Origin: Fusobacteriaceae bacterium UBA2433
Lineage (GTDB): Bacteria > Fusobacteriota > Fusobacteriia > Fusobacteriales > Fusobacteriaceae
Length of the DNA: 7,833 nucleotides
Reading direction: 5' to 3'
NCBI GenBank assembly: GCA_002342785.1
Contig: DDQV01000089.1
Location: 1-7,833, forward strand
Positions within the stretch are counted from its first letter, which is position 1; every line of letters begins with the position of its first letter. The notes under the pieces were generated by a model, which made no database searches, was not told the origin of the DNA, and saw only the letters and a program-made list of their open reading frames with translations. The translations under genes and the position numbers were made by a program. Below, piece after piece: positions 6,764 through 7,833 of this stretch.

Positions 6764-6792
6764 TTGCTTTTCTTTAGGGCTTCTAGTATAAT
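6764..6792 (+). promoter_or_regulatory. Promoter of tRNA-Leu
   Basis: TTGCTT (6764-6769), 17 bases, then a perfect TATAAT (6787-6792). Transcription would begin near 6799, some 14 bases before the tRNA. Confidence 0.8.
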
Positions 6793-6812
6793 AATTTCTG
6801 TAGATAACAGAT

Positions 6813-6898
6813 GCCTGAGTGATGGAATGGTAGACATAGGGGACTCAAAATCCCCCGGGCGTATGCCCTTAAGGGTTCAAGTCCCTTCTCAGGTACCA
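6813..6898 (+). tRNA. tRNA-Leu (anticodon CAA)
   Basis: Reads UUG leucine codons. The 86-base cloverleaf has an acceptor stem GCCTGAG (6813-6819) paired with CTCAGGT (6888-6894); the first pair is G-U, which also occurs in other bacterial tRNA-Leu(CAA). Discriminator A6895 and an encoded CCA (6896-6898) follow. The anticodon stem is GGGGA/TCCCC (6839-6843, 6851-6855) with loop CTCAAAA, anticodon CAA at 6846-6848. A long variable arm GGGC-GTAT-GCCC (6857-6868) is typical of leucine class II tRNAs. The T arm is AAGGG-TTCAAGT-CCCTT (6871-6887). It stands alone between its own promoter and terminator. The long variable arm might recall tRNA-Sec, but the anticodon and 7-bp acceptor rule that out. 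Confidence 0.97.
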
Positions 6899-6936
6899 CA
6901 ATTAAATTTTAAGTTTTTATAGAAACTTTATATACA

Positions 6937-6974
6937 GAGAAAGAGGAGTACTTCGGTACTCCTCTTCTCATTTT
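6937..6974 (+). terminator. Rho-independent terminator after tRNA-Leu
   Basis: AAGAGGAGTAC (6941-6951) and GTACTCCTCTT (6956-6966) form an 11-bp stem capped by a very stable UUCG tetraloop. GAG/CTC extends it past one bulged A. A short TTTT tract (6971-6974) follows. The stem is strong; the U-tract is short. Confidence 0.85.
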
Positions 6975-7004
6975 GTCTCCGAATTTTTCGAATTTTGTCT
7001 GCGA
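6970..7004 (+). repeat. 13-bp direct repeats at the MNT-HEPN promoter
   Basis: ATTTTGTCTCCGA (6970-6982) and ATTTTGTCTGCGA (6992-7004) match at 12 of 13 positions with a 22-bp period, about two turns of DNA. The second copy contains the -35 box of the next gene. Tandem sites on one face of the helix suit cooperative repressor binding, for instance by the encoded protein, but this is inference. Confidence 0.6.
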
Positions 7005-7024
7005 TCATTATTTTATGGTATAAT
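6995..7024 (+). promoter_or_regulatory. Promoter of the MNT-HEPN gene
   Basis: Extended -10 box TGGTATAAT (7016-7024) with a weak -35 TTGTCT (6995-7000) 18 bases upstream. Transcription would begin near 7031, close to the ribosome binding site GGAGG (7042-7046). Confidence 0.7.
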
Positions 7025-7052
7025 AAAATATATTTCATCTTGGAGGAAAACT

Positions 7053-7778
7053 ATGTATGGATTAACAGAAAAAGAATTTTACAAAATAATAGAGGTTTTA
7101 AAAACTTACTCCAAAGAAATAGAATGGGTTAAGATTTTTGGTTCTAGAGCTAGAGGGGATTATAAAAAAACCTCAGATATAGATTTAGCCATTAAATTTA
7201 GAGAAGATATATTATTAGATTTAAAAGATGAACTATATAAAACATCTTTGTCCTATACAACTGATATAATTGATTATAAAAAAAATAACAATGAAAATTT
7301 AAAAAAATTTATTGATAAAGAAGGATATATAATCTTTCTTACAGATGAAAGGGGAAAAGCGATTATGAATCAAAATAAATTAAAATTAAAATTAGAAGAT
7401 TTAAGAAAAGCTTTAGGTAGATTAGAAGATTCTCTAAAAAAAGATCCCCGTGAGGATGATTTATACTTAGATGGAACCATTCAAAGATTCGAATTTGTTT
7501 TTGAACTTAGTTGGAAGCTTATGAAGGGTTACTTAGAATATGATGGAATAGAAGTTAATAGTCCTAGAGGAGCTTTTAGAGAAGCCTTTAAGGTTGAGTT
7601 GATAGAAGATGGTACTGCCTGGATTAAGATGATGGAAAATAGGAATAGAACTTCTCATACTTATAATCAGGATACAGCCTGGGAGATTTACGATAAAATA
7701 AAAAAAGAATATATTGTTTTATTTAAAGAATTTTTTAAAACTATAGATGAAAAAATTAAATTTGATGATGAAATATAA
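7053..7778 (+). CDS. Fused MNT-type nucleotidyltransferase / HEPN (HI0074-like) protein
   Basis: Soluble protein of 241 residues that joins two proteins usually encoded by adjacent genes. Residues 1-100 are a minimal nucleotidyltransferase (MNT): GSRARG (30-35) and SDIDL (41-45) give an exact GSx10DxD motif, and Asp71 or Asp74 is a likely third acid. Residues 105-241 match the helical HI0074-type HEPN family, with FEFVFELSWKLMK (147-158), a PRGAFREAF segment and RNRTSHTY (197-204), an exact Rx4HxY motif. In characterised HepT/MntA pairs, HEPN is an RNase toxin and MNT silences it by adding AMP to the motif tyrosine, here Tyr204. Function for this fusion is inferred. GGAGG (7042-7046) lies six bases before ATG 7053. 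It has its own promoter and no partner gene in view. No DNA-binding domain is visible. It could also act in a role other than toxin-antitoxin. Confidence 0.9.
   Translation: MYGLTEKEFYKIIEVLKTYSKEIEWVKIFGSRARGDYKKTSDIDLAIKFREDILLDLKDELYKTSLSYTTDIIDYKKNNNENLKKFIDKEGYIIFLTDERGKAIMNQNKLKLKLEDLRKALGRLEDSLKKDPREDDLYLDGTIQRFEFVFELSWKLMKGYLEYDGIEVNSPRGAFREAFKVELIEDGTAWIKMMENRNRTSHTYNQDTAWEIYDKIKKEYIVLFKEFFKTIDEKIKFDDEI
7348..7367 (+). promoter_or_regulatory. Possible internal start for the HEPN part alone
   Basis: AAAGGGGA (7348-7355) lies before an in-frame ATG at 7365-7367 (Met105), about 10 bases from the last G. Translation from here would give a 137-residue HEPN protein beginning MNQNKLKLKLEDL, much like a stand-alone HI0074-type protein. 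The spacing is somewhat long and use of the site is unproven. Confidence 0.4.
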
Positions 7779-7833
7779 AATATATTAAGAAATAAGTGTT
7801 ATTTTTACTTATAAACTGATGTTTCGCGGTAAC

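Noticed and set aside
6813..6898. The long-armed tRNA as selC (tRNA-Sec)
   Set aside because: The anticodon is CAA, not UCA, and the acceptor stem is 7 bp and not the 8 bp of bacterial tRNA-Sec. It is tRNA-Leu.
7792..7812. Hairpin ATAAGT/ACTTAT after the MNT-HEPN gene as a terminator
   Set aside because: Only six AT-rich pairs with a nine-base loop and no T-run afterwards. The window ends too soon to judge.

Overview
The window is AT-rich, with strong GGAGG-type ribosome binding sites, sigma70-like promoters and genes packed tightly on one strand. This suits a low-GC anaerobic bacterium, perhaps of the Fusobacteriota or Clostridia. That placement is an impression from composition and protein style, not a proof.

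Positions 1-5420 (minus strand) hold a selenium operon transcribed right to left: selD, selA, selB, yedF and a small DUF3343 gene. SelD makes selenophosphate, SelA converts Ser-tRNA(Sec) to Sec-tRNA(Sec), and SelB brings it to UGA codons that carry a SECIS hairpin. YedF (TusA-like plus DsrE-like) and the DUF3343 protein are probable selenium/sulfur-handling accessories. SelD is itself a selenoprotein: its true start is at 5364, and codon 13 is an in-frame UGA (5326-5328) followed at once by a hairpin resembling a bacterial SECIS. A standard gene call starting at the GTG at 5292 would lose the catalytic residue. A good promoter lies upstream, and its spacer is filled by a perfect 7-7-7 palindrome. 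selC (tRNA-Sec) is not in the window.

Positions 5440-6720 (minus strand) hold an exported, fused methionine sulfoxide reductase MsrAB, with its own terminator. The reading frame is broken by one extra base in a run of nine A (6179-6187). Dropping one A restores a full 337-residue protein. This is a recent mutation, a slippage site or a sequencing error.

Positions 6760-6975 (plus strand) hold a complete tRNA-Leu(CAA) unit: promoter, tRNA with encoded CCA, and a UUCG-capped terminator.

Positions 6970-7778 (plus strand) hold a single-chain MNT-HEPN gene. The nucleotidyltransferase (antitoxin-type) and the HEPN (RNase toxin-type) proteins, usually encoded by two adjacent genes, are fused in one frame. 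Both signature motifs are intact (GSx10DxD and Rx4HxY). A possible internal start could release the HEPN part alone. The promoter overlaps one copy of a 13-bp direct repeat. This is the most unusual locus here. Positions 7779-7833 hold no gene that I can recognise.
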